Source of the DNA: Ilumatobacteraceae bacterium
Lineage (GTDB): Bacteria > Actinomycetota > Acidimicrobiia > Acidimicrobiales > Ilumatobacteraceae
Direction of reading: 5' to 3'
Assembly: GCA_023257035.1 (NCBI GenBank)
Contig: JALRDI010000352.1
Coordinates: 1-20,260, forward strand
Length of the DNA stretch: 20,260 bases
Shown: positions 1 to 8,158 of the stretch, one piece after another
How the letters are laid out: every line of letters begins with the position of its first letter
How positions within the stretch are numbered: the stretch's first letter is position 1
Translations under genes and position numbers: made by a program
Notes under the pieces: generated by a model
The model's database searches: none
What the model saw: the letters and a program-made list of their open reading frames with translations, nothing else
What the model was told of the DNA's origin: nothing

Positions 1-351
1 CGTGTCGACTGCGACACCGAGGTCGATCGATGCGCCAACTTTGGCCTGAATCAGGTGATCGCAATGAACAGTTGATGGCACCGCTGCCTCTGGGAGGCCG
101 GCAGTCATGAACTGGAGTAGGGCCATCTGAGCGGTTGCGTCCTGCATAGCGACACGATCTGGATTGAAGTCCGCGTACGAAACTCCGCGCTCCATCTCTT
201 GCCCTTCAGGGTCAGCAAGATGGTTGATGAGAATTTTCTCTGCGAGGGTCAAGGGGCGCCCCAACCGGCTCCGGCCGATCGCAACCCTTTCAGGTAAGGA
301 TGCGTAGACAGCATTGACGAGTTCAATCGGTGTTGATGCGCTCACGGACAT
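1..351 (-). CDS. acn: Aconitate hydratase, mitochondrial type (N-terminal part, runs off left edge)
   Basis: The 117 visible residues match the N-terminus of mitochondrial-type aconitase, the [4Fe-4S] TCA-cycle enzyme that interconverts citrate and isocitrate. Diagnostic stretches are RPLTLAEKIL (about 32-41), RVAMQDATAQMALLQF (66-81) and VPSTVHCDHLIQA (91-103). They contain Gln75 and the Asp98-His99 pair, equivalent by family knowledge to active-site Gln72, Asp100 and His101 of the mitochondrial enzyme. The cluster cysteines lie outside the window. The frame stays open to base 1, so the gene continues to the left. ATG at 351 is chosen because it is the first start in frame near the family N-terminus. 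No Shine-Dalgarno sequence precedes it; a TATAGT box ends 6 bases upstream, which suggests a leaderless mRNA. A nitroreductase gene lies 43 bases upstream on the same strand. Confidence 0.93.
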   Translation of the reverse strand, partial: MSVSASTPIELVNAVYASLPERVAIGRSRLGRPLTLAEKILINHLADPEGQEMERGVSYADFNPDRVAMQDATAQMALLQFMTAGLPEAAVPSTVHCDHLIQAKVGASIDLGVAVDT

Positions 352-357
352 GCGACC

Positions 358-363
358 ACTATA
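358..363 (-). promoter_or_regulatory. -10 box for a probable leaderless aconitase transcript
   Basis: Read on the minus strand the hexamer is TATAGT (5 of 6 to TATAAT), followed by exactly 6 bases (GGTCGC) and then the ATG of the aconitase gene. That spacing puts the expected transcription start on the A of ATG. No convincing -35 box is seen at 16-18 bases upstream. The site lies in the 43-base gap after the nitroreductase gene, so aconitase probably has its own promoter. Confidence 0.5.
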
Positions 364-394
364 CGGACGCAACACCGCTCAGCGAAGATTGAAC

Positions 395-1051
395 TCAACT
401 GAGGCGCTCACCCCATTTGCCCCAGTGCGTGACCTCGGAGGCCGGAAGGCGCGATGCGAGTTTGAAGTCGGTTCCAATTGTGTGTGCGATCGGGAAAAGC
501 CCGGCCTGGGAGTAGCGGTCGAATGGAATCCCGAGGAGCTCAGCAGCCTTCTTCTCGCCACCATTCGGAAGATGCAGTGTTGTCCACGCTGAGCCGAGTC
601 CACGTTCACGAAGCGCAAGCATGAAACTCCACACGGCGGGCAGGAGAGAGCCCCAGAATGCCGCGGAGTTATCAGCGTCAGTCCGACCTTCGAGACATGG
701 GATGAGAAGCACAGGCGCCTTTTCGAAGTTGTCGGCGAGGTACTGGGCGGAATCAACAACGCGAGGAGTTGCTGCCGTGCGTGGATCATCTGCTGCATAT
801 TCAGGTCGGGGCATCTGTCGGTATGCAGCGAAGTTCTCCGCGTAGATCTCCTTGAGTGCGGTGCGATCGCCTTCATCCGTAACGAACATCCACTGCCATC
901 CTTGACGATTTGATCCCGATGGAGCTTGCAGCGCTATTTCGAGGCACTCCATGATCACATCGGTAGAGACCTCACGGTCAAAATCGAGACGCTTGCGAAC
1001 GCTTCGAGTGGTAGTCAACACTTCGTCGGCGGAGAGATTGAGTTTGGTCAT
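395..1051 (-). CDS. Nitroreductase-family FMN oxidoreductase
   Basis: The 218-residue protein has the layout of the nitroreductase family: flavoenzymes, usually dimers, that use NAD(P)H to reduce nitro compounds, quinones, enones or other acceptors. Visible signatures are an N-terminal basic FMN-phosphate motif, TTRSVRKRL (14-22), then APSGSNRQGWQW (43-54), which normally contacts the isoalloxazine and phosphate, and a C-terminal GLGSAW (151-156) followed by an LGIP segment. Length is normal for the family. ATG at 1051 is used; no strong Shine-Dalgarno sequence is seen, and a poor -10-like CAATAT ends 6 bases before it. The gene diverges from the crotonase gene 90 bases away and lies upstream of aconitase. 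The true substrate cannot be told, and a dehalogenase-like or other flavin role is possible. Confidence 0.88.
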   Translation of the reverse strand: MTKLNLSADEVLTTTRSVRKRLDFDREVSTDVIMECLEIALQAPSGSNRQGWQWMFVTDEGDRTALKEIYAENFAAYRQMPRPEYAADDPRTAATPRVVDSAQYLADNFEKAPVLLIPCLEGRTDADNSAAFWGSLLPAVWSFMLALRERGLGSAWTTLHLPNGGEKKAAELLGIPFDRYSQAGLFPIAHTIGTDFKLASRLPASEVTHWGKWGERLS

Positions 1052-1141
1052 AACGAGATATTGCCAGAAGACGGTGTTTGTGGGCGTAGCGAAGGGTTTC
1101 AGAATTCGTGTGCTCCATCACTCATCTGGGAGCATTGAAAG

Positions 1142-2005
1142 ATGAGCACAACCTCAACAACTTTGCCTGACGGTTTTATCGGCGAAAGCGTCGATGCATC
1201 TGGACGGGTTTCGATTGCTGTGCACGATCATGTTGCACTCGTAACGTTTGATCGGGCTGACAAACGAAACGCTCTCGATGGGGAGCAGTTCGCTGCAATT
1301 GCAGCCGCGGGGGCGAGACTGAAGGAAATGAACGAAGTGAGGGTTGTCGTTCTGCATGGTGATGGCGCGTCGTTCTGTGCGGGACTCGATTTCTCTGGAT
1401 TTGCATCGATGATGGGCGACGGTCCGTCAAAGGCAGGCGACCCGAATAGTCCGGGGCGTTTGACAGAATCGGGACTTACCCATCTTGGTCAGCAGGTGTG
1501 TTGGGTCTGGCAAGAGCTCGAGGTGCCAGTGATTGCGGCGATGCATGGACACGCACTTGGTGGCGGATTACAGATCGCGCTTGGCGCTGACATTCGTATT
1601 GCTCATCCCGATACACAGTTATCCGTTCGTGAGGTGCACTGGGGAATCATTCCTGACATGACCGGAACACACATCCTTGATCGGCTTGTCCGGCCCGACG
1701 TTGCCCGAGAATTGACCTATACAGCACGAGTCCTCGATGCTCGAGAAGGCGCATCGATCGGTTTGGTGACAAAGCTTTCTGAATCACCCCTTGAAGATGC
1801 TTTGGGGATGGCTCGTGAAATTGCCTCCCGAAATCCTCATGCGGTGCGTGCAGCGAAAAGGTTGTTGTCGACGTCATTTGTTGAAGGCGCCGGGGCTCAA
1901 TTCGCTGCAGAGCGAACCGAGGTATCAGCTCTCATCGGTACAACAAACCAAATTGAGGTCATTCAGGCGAACCTTGAGAAGCGAACGCCAGTCCTTAACG
2001 ACTGA
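1142..2005 (+). CDS. Crotonase / enoyl-CoA hydratase family protein
   Basis: This 287-residue protein belongs to the crotonase superfamily, which acts on acyl-CoA thioesters. The core starts near residue 25 after a short low-complexity N-terminus. Oxyanion-hole segments are SFCAGLDF (77-84) and MHGHALGGGLQIALGAD (134-150). Classical enoyl-CoA hydratases carry two catalytic glutamates. Here the first position (GGGxE) is Gln144, while the second is retained as Glu164 in SVREVHWGIIPD (161-172). That pattern recurs in a subfamily annotated only as crotonase family, so hydration of simple enoyl-CoA should not be assumed; isomerase, hydrolase or other crotonase chemistry is possible. The start is ATG at 1142, with GGGAG at 11-15 bases upstream as a distant ribosome-binding site. 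It diverges from the nitroreductase gene and precedes gltB by 102 bases. Confidence 0.9.
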   Translation: MSTTSTTLPDGFIGESVDASGRVSIAVHDHVALVTFDRADKRNALDGEQFAAIAAAGARLKEMNEVRVVVLHGDGASFCAGLDFSGFASMMGDGPSKAGDPNSPGRLTESGLTHLGQQVCWVWQELEVPVIAAMHGHALGGGLQIALGADIRIAHPDTQLSVREVHWGIIPDMTGTHILDRLVRPDVARELTYTARVLDAREGASIGLVTKLSESPLEDALGMAREIASRNPHAVRAAKRLLSTSFVEGAGAQFAAERTEVSALIGTTNQIEVIQANLEKRTPVLND

Positions 2006-2107
2006 CCTCATTTAGGAAATTCGGCAGATTTCAGAGTAGAGTTTTCTTTCTGGGCCAACGTCGTCCCGGAGCTACATCCCCCAAAACTAAGTAGTGGAGA
2101 AACGACG
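2006..2107 (+). promoter_or_regulatory. Leader and probable promoter region of gltBD
   Basis: This 102-base gap separates the crotonase gene from gltB. A -10-like TAGAGT lies at about 2035-2040, but no good -35 box is at the right distance, so the promoter call is weak. A clear ribosome-binding site, GGAG at 2096-2099, lies 8 bases before the gltB ATG and supports that start. The only dyad seen (TCTGGG with CCCGGA) is imperfect, with no T run, and I do not call it a terminator or riboswitch. Confidence 0.35.
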
Positions 2108-5100
2108 ATGTCGAGCTTTATGCCCGCGCGAGGTCTGTATGACCCGAGATTTGAACACGATTCATGTGGTGTTTCCTTCGTGGCGAACCTGCGTGGCGAA
2201 AAGTCAAATGAACTCGTTCAAACAGGACTTCTCGCGCTCACAAACATGGAACATCGTGGTGCCACTGGCGCTGAACCCGATACTGGTGATGGCGCAGGAA
2301 TTCTCATTCAAATTCCAGATCGCCTGTTCCGTAGCGTCGTTTCCGTCGATTTGCCCGCCCTTGGATCGTATGCAGCAGGAATTGGGTTTCTTCCGCAGAG
2401 CGACGAGGCCTCGGAGGCAGCTCGCGCGTCGATTGAGCGAATTCTCATCGAGGAAGGACTCGAGTTTCTCGCATGGCGTGAGCTTCCTGTTGACCCGAGC
2501 ACGCTCGGCGCAACCGCTCGTGAGGCAATGCCGTCGTTCTGGCAGCTGTTTTGCGCGGCACCTGATCGTCGGTCGGGAATTGAGCTTGACAGGTTGACAT
2601 TTATCGCTCGGAAGAGGATTGAACACGAACTCGAAGACGTGTATTTCCCTTCGTTGTCGTCAAGAACGATCGTGTACAAAGGCATGTTGACGACGCCACA
2701 GTTGAGCGCCTTCTTCCCAGATCTCACCGACGACCGAATCGAGAGTGCGCTACTTCTCGTGCACTCACGCTTTTCGACGAACACATTCCCATCGTGGCCG
2801 TTGGCGCACCCGTACCGATTCGTTGCTCATAACGGCGAAATCAACACCGTTCAAGGCAACCAGAATTGGATGCGCGCCCGAGAGGCTCTTGCCTCAAGCA
2901 GCCACCTCCCTGGGCTCGAGCGCGCGCTGCCGATTTGTACTCCGGGTGGCTCTGATACTGCTCGCTTTGACGAAGCGCTTGAACTTCTTCACCTCGGTGG
3001 TCGTTCAATCGAGCACGCTGTGCTCATGATGATTCCTGAGGCATGGGAAAACAATGCTGACATGGATCAAGATCGTCGAGACTTTTATCGCTATCACGCA
3101 GCGCTCATGGAGCCGTGGGACGGACCGGCAAGCGTGACGTTTACCGATGGAGAAGTCATTGGAGCGGTGCTCGACCGAAACGGTCTACGTCCAAGTCGCT
3201 TTTGGGTGACCAATGATGATCTCGTGGTTATGGCGTCTGAGGTTGGTGTCATTGACATTGACCCGGCGAAGATCGTTACGAAGGGTCGTTTGCAGCCCGG
3301 CCGAATGTTCCTGATTGACACGAGGGAAGGGCGCATCGTTGACGACGAAGAGATTAAGAAGCGTCTCGCCTCTGAACAGCCGTATGCGGAGTGGCTAGCA
3401 GAGGGAATGGTCAGTCTCGAAGATCTTCCCGAGCGTGAACACGTGGTCTTCAGTCCTGACAGCGTCCGTCGCCGTCAGCAAATTTTTGGGTACACCCATG
3501 AAGAACTAAAGATCATTCTTGCGCCGATGGCAAAGAGCGGAATCGAACCAATTGGTTCGATGGGAACCGATACGCCGCTCGCAGTGCTGTCTGATCGTCC
3601 GCGCCTTCTCTTTGACTATTTCCAACAATTGTTTGCCCAGGTGACCAATCCGCCATTGGATGCGATTCGGGAAGAGGTTGTCACTGCAATTGGCTCAACG
3701 ATTGGTCCCGAAGCAAACCTTCTCGAGCCAGGCCCTGAGAACTGCCGTCAACTTGTCCTCCCATTCCCGATCATTGACAATGACGAACTGGCAAAAATCG
3801 TTCATGCTGCCGACGAGGGTGGCCGAAGCGAATTTGTGTCTCATACAGTCCGGGCGCTGTACCCAGTGGCTGCTGGGGGAGTTGGGTTGGAGCGTCGACT
3901 CGAAGAGATCTTTGAAGAAGTAAGCGCGGCAATTGTTGACGGCGCGCGCATCATTGTCCTTTCTGATCGCAACGCCGATGAAACGCTTGCGCCGATTCCG
4001 TCACTTCTAGTGACTGCGGCTGTTCATCATCACCTCGTTCGCACTCAGCAGCGCACACAGGTTGGGCTCGTCGTCGAATCTGGTGACGCTCGTGAGATTC
4101 ACCATATGGCCCTGCTCATTGGTTACGGCGCCGGAGCTATCAACCCGTACCTTGCCTTCGAGAGCATCGAGGATCTCATTTCAGCAGGAATGCATGGGCT
4201 GGGAGGGGAAGACCCTTCAGTGGCGATCCGGCGCTATATCAAGTCGTGTGGCAAGGGCGTGGTGAAGGTGATGTCGAAGATGGGAGTCTCCACCGTTGCG
4301 TCGTACACCGGGGCGCAGATCTTCGAGGCAATTGGAATTGGTGAAGAAACGATCGACCGCTATTTCACTGGAACGGTGAGCCGCCTGAGTGGAATCGGTC
4401 TTGATGAAATTGCGAATGCAGTTGCATTGCGCCACCGTTCAGCTCACCCGGAACGACCAGAGCAACGGGCTCATCGTCAACTCGAAGTTGGCGGCGAGTA
4501 CCAGTGGCGTCGCGAAGGTGAGTATCACCTGTTCAATCCGGAGACCGTGTTCAAACTCCAGCACGCAACTCGCGAGAAGCGCTGGGACGTGTTCAAGGAA
4601 TACAGTTCGCGCGTTGATGACCAATCTGAGCGACTTGCGACGTTGCGCGGCCTGTTCAAATTTGCCGAGGGTCGCAATCCAATTCCGCTCGACGAAGTTG
4701 AACCAGCGTCAGAGATCATGAAGCGTTTCTCCACTGGCGCAATGTCATACGGATCGATCTCAGCCGAAGCACATGAGACGCTTGCGGTAGCGATGAATTC
4801 AATCGGCGCAAAGTCGAACACCGGTGAAGGTGGCGAAGATTCTGAACGTCTCCACGACCCGCAGCGACGTTCGTCGATCAAACAGGTCGCCTCGGGCCGT
4901 TTCGGCGTCACGGCTGAATATCTAACGAACTCAGATGACATCCAGATCAAAATGGCTCAAGGTGCAAAACCCGGTGAGGGTGGTCAGTTGCCAGGTCACA
5001 AGGTGTACCCGTGGGTTGCAAAGACTCGTCATTCGACTCCTGGTGTTGGCCTGATTAGCCCTCCACCGCACCACGACATCTACTCCATTGAAGATCTGAA

Positions 5101-6640
5101 GCAACTTATTCACGACCTGAAGAATGCGAACCCTCTGGCAAGGATTCATGTGAAGTTGGTCGCTGAGATGGGCGTCGGCACGGTTGCTGCGGGGGTTTCG
5201 AAGGCGAAAGCTGATGTCGTGCTGATTAGTGGTCACGATGGCGGTACTGGAGCATCACCACTCACCTCGCTGAAGCATGCCGGCGGACCTTGGGAACTTG
5301 GTCTGGCAGAAACACAGCAAACACTCGTGATGAACGGACTGCGGGACCGAATCGTCGTTCAGACCGACGGTCAATTGAAGACTGGTCGCGATGTCGTGAT
5401 TGCTGCGTTGCTCGGCGCTGAGGAATACGGGTTTGCAACAGCCCCACTCGTGGTATCGGGATGCGTGATGATGCGCGTATGTCACCTTGATACCTGCCCT
5501 GTCGGAATTGCAACGCAGAACCCTGTGCTGCGTGAACGTTTCTCTGGTAAACCAGAATTCGTCGTGAACTTCTTCGAATTCGTCGCTGAAGAGGTTCGTG
5601 AGCTCATGGCTCAACTCGGGTTTCGCACCATCGACGAAATGATTGGTCGAGTCGACGCCCTCGATATTCAGCCTGCGGTTGACCACTGGAAGGCATCGGG
5701 TCTTGATATTTCACCAATTTTGGTTGCAGCTGATAATCGCTATGAGCAGTCGCTCCATTGCACGACTGCGCAGGATCATGGCCTAGATGAAGCTCTTGAC
5801 CAAGAACTCATCGCCCAATCCCGGACTGCGATTGATGACGCCATTCCTGTTGTCATCAATTCAGAAATTCGTAATGTCAATCGCACGGTTGGCACGCTGC
5901 TCGGCCATGAGATCACCAAGAAGTGGCGTGACGAGGGTCTGCCTGATGGAACGATCACCATCAACTTGTCTGGGTCGGCTGGCCAAAGCCTTGGGGCATT
6001 CGTTCCAAAGGGTGTTGACATTCGCTTATCGGGTGATGCGAACGACTACGTCGGAAAGGGTCTCTCTGGAGGACGCATCGTGATCCGTCCCGATGAATCT
6101 GCGCCTTTCATCGCTGAAGATCAGGTCATTGCTGGAAACGTCATTGGCTATGGAGCGACGGGTGGGGAGATTTTCATTCGCGGTCTCGTCGGCGAACGTT
6201 TCTGCGTGCGTAACTCGGGTGCGACTGCAATCGTTGAGGGAGTCGGTGACCACGGTTGCGAATATATGACCGGTGGAACCGTGGTCGTGCTCGGTGACAC
6301 AGGTCGAAACTTTGGTGCGGGAATGTCGGGTGGAATCGCTTACCTGTATGACCGCGATGGCGATGTTGATCGCAGGGTGAACCCGGAAATGGTCGCAATC
6401 GAGACGCTGACCGAGACTGATCGGCAACAGTTGAAGGCTCTGGTCGAACGCCATCTCGAGTTGACTGGAAGCCAAACTGCCGAGCGCATGCTTGCATCTT
6501 GGAATGTTGAGGTCAGCAAGTTTAGGAAGGTCATGCCGACGGACTACCGGCGTGTACTCGAGGTTCTCGAAACGGCAGAACGCGAAGGCTTAAGTGAAGC
6601 CGAGGCGATCGATCGAGTGATGGAGGCTGCTCGTGGGTGA
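2108..6640 (+). CDS. gltB: Glutamate synthase large (alpha) subunit
   Basis: GltB transfers the amide of glutamine to 2-oxoglutarate, giving two glutamates, with electrons from GltD; it is central to ammonium assimilation in the cytoplasm. At 1510 residues it is full length. The order is a 19-residue propeptide; Cys20 (HDSCGVSF), the N-terminal nucleophile of the glutaminase domain after processing; NGEINTVQGNQNW in the same domain; the central domain; the FMN domain with ISGHDGGTGASP (1040-1051); and the [3Fe-4S] motif with Cys1119, Cys1125 and Cys1130, spaced as in known GltB proteins. The C-terminal glycine-rich beta-helix (GXGXG) domain starts near 1285 (NLSGSAGQSLGAF) and includes later GGRIVI and YGATGGEIFIRG repeats. 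GGAG 8 bases upstream supports the ATG. It overlaps gltD by 8 bases, so translation is probably coupled. Confidence 0.98.
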   Translation: MSSFMPARGLYDPRFEHDSCGVSFVANLRGEKSNELVQTGLLALTNMEHRGATGAEPDTGDGAGILIQIPDRLFRSVVSVDLPALGSYAAGIGFLPQSDEASEAARASIERILIEEGLEFLAWRELPVDPSTLGATAREAMPSFWQLFCAAPDRRSGIELDRLTFIARKRIEHELEDVYFPSLSSRTIVYKGMLTTPQLSAFFPDLTDDRIESALLLVHSRFSTNTFPSWPLAHPYRFVAHNGEINTVQGNQNWMRAREALASSSHLPGLERALPICTPGGSDTARFDEALELLHLGGRSIEHAVLMMIPEAWENNADMDQDRRDFYRYHAALMEPWDGPASVTFTDGEVIGAVLDRNGLRPSRFWVTNDDLVVMASEVGVIDIDPAKIVTKGRLQPGRMFLIDTREGRIVDDEEIKKRLASEQPYAEWLAEGMVSLEDLPEREHVVFSPDSVRRRQQIFGYTHEELKIILAPMAKSGIEPIGSMGTDTPLAVLSDRPRLLFDYFQQLFAQVTNPPLDAIREEVVTAIGSTIGPEANLLEPGPENCRQLVLPFPIIDNDELAKIVHAADEGGRSEFVSHTVRALYPVAAGGVGLERRLEEIFEEVSAAIVDGARIIVLSDRNADETLAPIPSLLVTAAVHHHLVRTQQRTQVGLVVESGDAREIHHMALLIGYGAGAINPYLAFESIEDLISAGMHGLGGEDPSVAIRRYIKSCGKGVVKVMSKMGVSTVASYTGAQIFEAIGIGEETIDRYFTGTVSRLSGIGLDEIANAVALRHRSAHPERPEQRAHRQLEVGGEYQWRREGEYHLFNPETVFKLQHATREKRWDVFKEYSSRVDDQSERLATLRGLFKFAEGRNPIPLDEVEPASEIMKRFSTGAMSYGSISAEAHETLAVAMNSIGAKSNTGEGGEDSERLHDPQRRSSIKQVASGRFGVTAEYLTNSDDIQIKMAQGAKPGEGGQLPGHKVYPWVAKTRHSTPGVGLISPPPHHDIYSIEDLKQLIHDLKNANPLARIHVKLVAEMGVGTVAAGVSKAKADVVLISGHDGGTGASPLTSLKHAGGPWELGLAETQQTLVMNGLRDRIVVQTDGQLKTGRDVVIAALLGAEEYGFATAPLVVSGCVMMRVCHLDTCPVGIATQNPVLRERFSGKPEFVVNFFEFVAEEVRELMAQLGFRTIDEMIGRVDALDIQPAVDHWKASGLDISPILVAADNRYEQSLHCTTAQDHGLDEALDQELIAQSRTAIDDAIPVVINSEIRNVNRTVGTLLGHEITKKWRDEGLPDGTITINLSGSAGQSLGAFVPKGVDIRLSGDANDYVGKGLSGGRIVIRPDESAPFIAEDQVIAGNVIGYGATGGEIFIRGLVGERFCVRNSGATAIVEGVGDHGCEYMTGGTVVVLGDTGRNFGAGMSGGIAYLYDRDGDVDRRVNPEMVAIETLTETDRQQLKALVERHLELTGSQTAERMLASWNVEVSKFRKVMPTDYRRVLEVLETAEREGLSEAEAIDRVMEAARG

Positions 6641-8084
6641 GACAACAGGATTTCTTCAATGGGAACGTCAGCTCCCTCAGCGTCGACCGGTACCCGTGAG
6701 GTTGCGCGACTGGAAAGAGGTGTATGAGGACTTTCCAGCTGATGAGGTTCGCACTCAAGCTGGTCGGTGCATGGATTGCGGCATTCCGTTTTGCAATAAC
6801 GGTTGCCCACTCGGCAACCTGATCCCAGACTGGAATGATCTCGTGTACCGCGATCATTGGCGTCAGGCGATTGAACGTCTCCACGCGACGAACAACTTCC
6901 CTGAATTCACAGGTCGTCTATGTCCAGCCCCGTGTGAGTCAGCTTGTGTAGTTGGAATCAATCAGCCCGCGGTGGCGATCAAACAGGTTGAGGTTGAAAT
7001 CGTTGATCGGGCATTCGAAGAGGGATGGATCACCCCGCAGATACCAACTTCAGTAACCGGCCGCAGGGTCGCAGTCATAGGCTCTGGGCCTGCTGGACTT
7101 GCGGCTGCGCAGCAGCTGACTCGTGCGGGCCACAGTGTGACGGTGCTTGAACGCGCTGATCGAATCGGCGGACTGCTGCGCTATGGAATCCCTGAATTCA
7201 AGATGGAGAAGCGCCATATCGATCGGCGGATCGATCAGATGTCGGCGGAGGGCACTGAATTCAGGACCGGCGCAATTGTCGGCGACAACGTTGATATAGA
7301 GGTCCTGAGAGCATCAAATGACGCAATCGTGCTCGCTTGCGGTGCAACCGCATGGCGTGATCTTCCCGTCCCTGGACGTGAACTCAACAACATCTATCAG
7401 GCAATGGAATACCTCCCGCATGCGAACCGAGTTCAACTCGGCGATATGGAGAAATCACCAATTGACGTGAACGGCGGGCACGTTGTGATCATCGGTGGAG
7501 GCGACACTGGGGCTGACTGTCTCGGAACCGCGCTTCGACAGGGTGCTGCATCGGTGACTCAACTCGAGATCATGCCGCAACCGCCCGAAACACGTGGCGC
7601 AGGCAATCCATGGCCTCAGTACGCAATGATTTATCGGGTTTCATCCGCTCACGAAGAAGGTGGCGAACGGATGTACAGCGTCAATACCGAGCGTTTCATT
7701 GACGACGGAAATGGGAATGTGAAGGCACTCGCTATTCACGAGGTCGAATTCGTCAACGGCGGATTCCAGAAGATTGAAGGCACCGAGCGGGAGATTCAAG
7801 CAGACTACGTCTTCCTTGCAATGGGATTTGTTGGACCTGAGAAGGGCTCCTGGCTTGACACCCTTGGTGTTGAGTTGGACGAACGAGGAAATGTCGCCCG
7901 CGATGATTCCTTCATGAGTTCTGTGCCGGGTGTATTTGTTGCCGGTGACATGGGCCGTGGTCAAAGTTTGATTGTGTGGGCAATCGCTGAAGGTCGCTCC
8001 GCCGCTGCTGGCGTCGACACGTACTTGATGAGTCAGTCACGACTGCCAACTCCGATCAAACCTGGTGATCGTCCACTGATGTAA
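6633..8084 (+). CDS. gltD: Glutamate synthase small (beta) subunit, NADPH-dependent
   Basis: GltD takes electrons from NADPH through FAD and passes them over iron-sulfur clusters to GltB. The 483 residues match the family length. Cys46, Cys49, Cys54 and Cys58 (CMDCGIPFCNNGC), with Cys97, Cys101 and Cys105, form the two [4Fe-4S] cluster motifs. The first Rossmann motif, VIGSGPAGLAAA (148-159), binds FAD; the second, VVIIGGGDTGADC (284-296), binds NADPH. A closing FAD motif is GVFVAGDMGRGQSL (433-446). The start is GTG at 6633, inside the end of gltB, with GGAGG at 6622-6626 seven to ten bases upstream; an ordinary homologue N-terminus (GFLQWERQ) follows. The 8-base overlap makes one operon with gltB. 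Nothing is abnormal in the sequence. Confidence 0.97.
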   Translation: MGETTGFLQWERQLPQRRPVPVRLRDWKEVYEDFPADEVRTQAGRCMDCGIPFCNNGCPLGNLIPDWNDLVYRDHWRQAIERLHATNNFPEFTGRLCPAPCESACVVGINQPAVAIKQVEVEIVDRAFEEGWITPQIPTSVTGRRVAVIGSGPAGLAAAQQLTRAGHSVTVLERADRIGGLLRYGIPEFKMEKRHIDRRIDQMSAEGTEFRTGAIVGDNVDIEVLRASNDAIVLACGATAWRDLPVPGRELNNIYQAMEYLPHANRVQLGDMEKSPIDVNGGHVVIIGGGDTGADCLGTALRQGAASVTQLEIMPQPPETRGAGNPWPQYAMIYRVSSAHEEGGERMYSVNTERFIDDGNGNVKALAIHEVEFVNGGFQKIEGTEREIQADYVFLAMGFVGPEKGSWLDTLGVELDERGNVARDDSFMSSVPGVFVAGDMGRGQSLIVWAIAEGRSAAAGVDTYLMSQSRLPTPIKPGDRPLM

Positions 8085-8146
8085 CTCGGATTGACGTTTT
8101 GACCTCACAGCGCAGTGAGTGTCATGTGTGGAACCCCTAAAACGCC

Positions 8147-8152
8147 TACGCT
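8147..8152 (+). promoter_or_regulatory. -10 box for a probable leaderless LysM lipoprotein transcript
   Basis: TACGCT (matching the actinobacterial TANNNT form) is followed by exactly 6 bases (GTAGTT) and then the ATG at 8159. There is no Shine-Dalgarno sequence between gltD and this gene. The spacing predicts transcription starting at the A of ATG, so the lipoprotein gene is probably transcribed separately from gltBD. No good -35 box is visible. Confidence 0.45.
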
Positions 8153-8158
8153 GTAGTT

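Noticed and set aside
379..876. Open frame of 165 codons on the minus strand inside the nitroreductase gene
   Set aside because: It is a different frame of the same strand within a clearly conserved flavoprotein gene, with biased composition and no motif.
2094..2597. Open frame of 167 codons on the plus strand overlapping the start of gltB
   Set aside because: It is out of frame with the well-conserved glutaminase domain of gltB and its composition (rich in Arg, Ser and Cys) is that of a shadow frame.
8104..8119. CTCAC-N6-GTGAG dyad after gltD as a terminator
   Set aside because: The stem is only 5 pairs and no T run follows, so a Rho-independent terminator is not supported.
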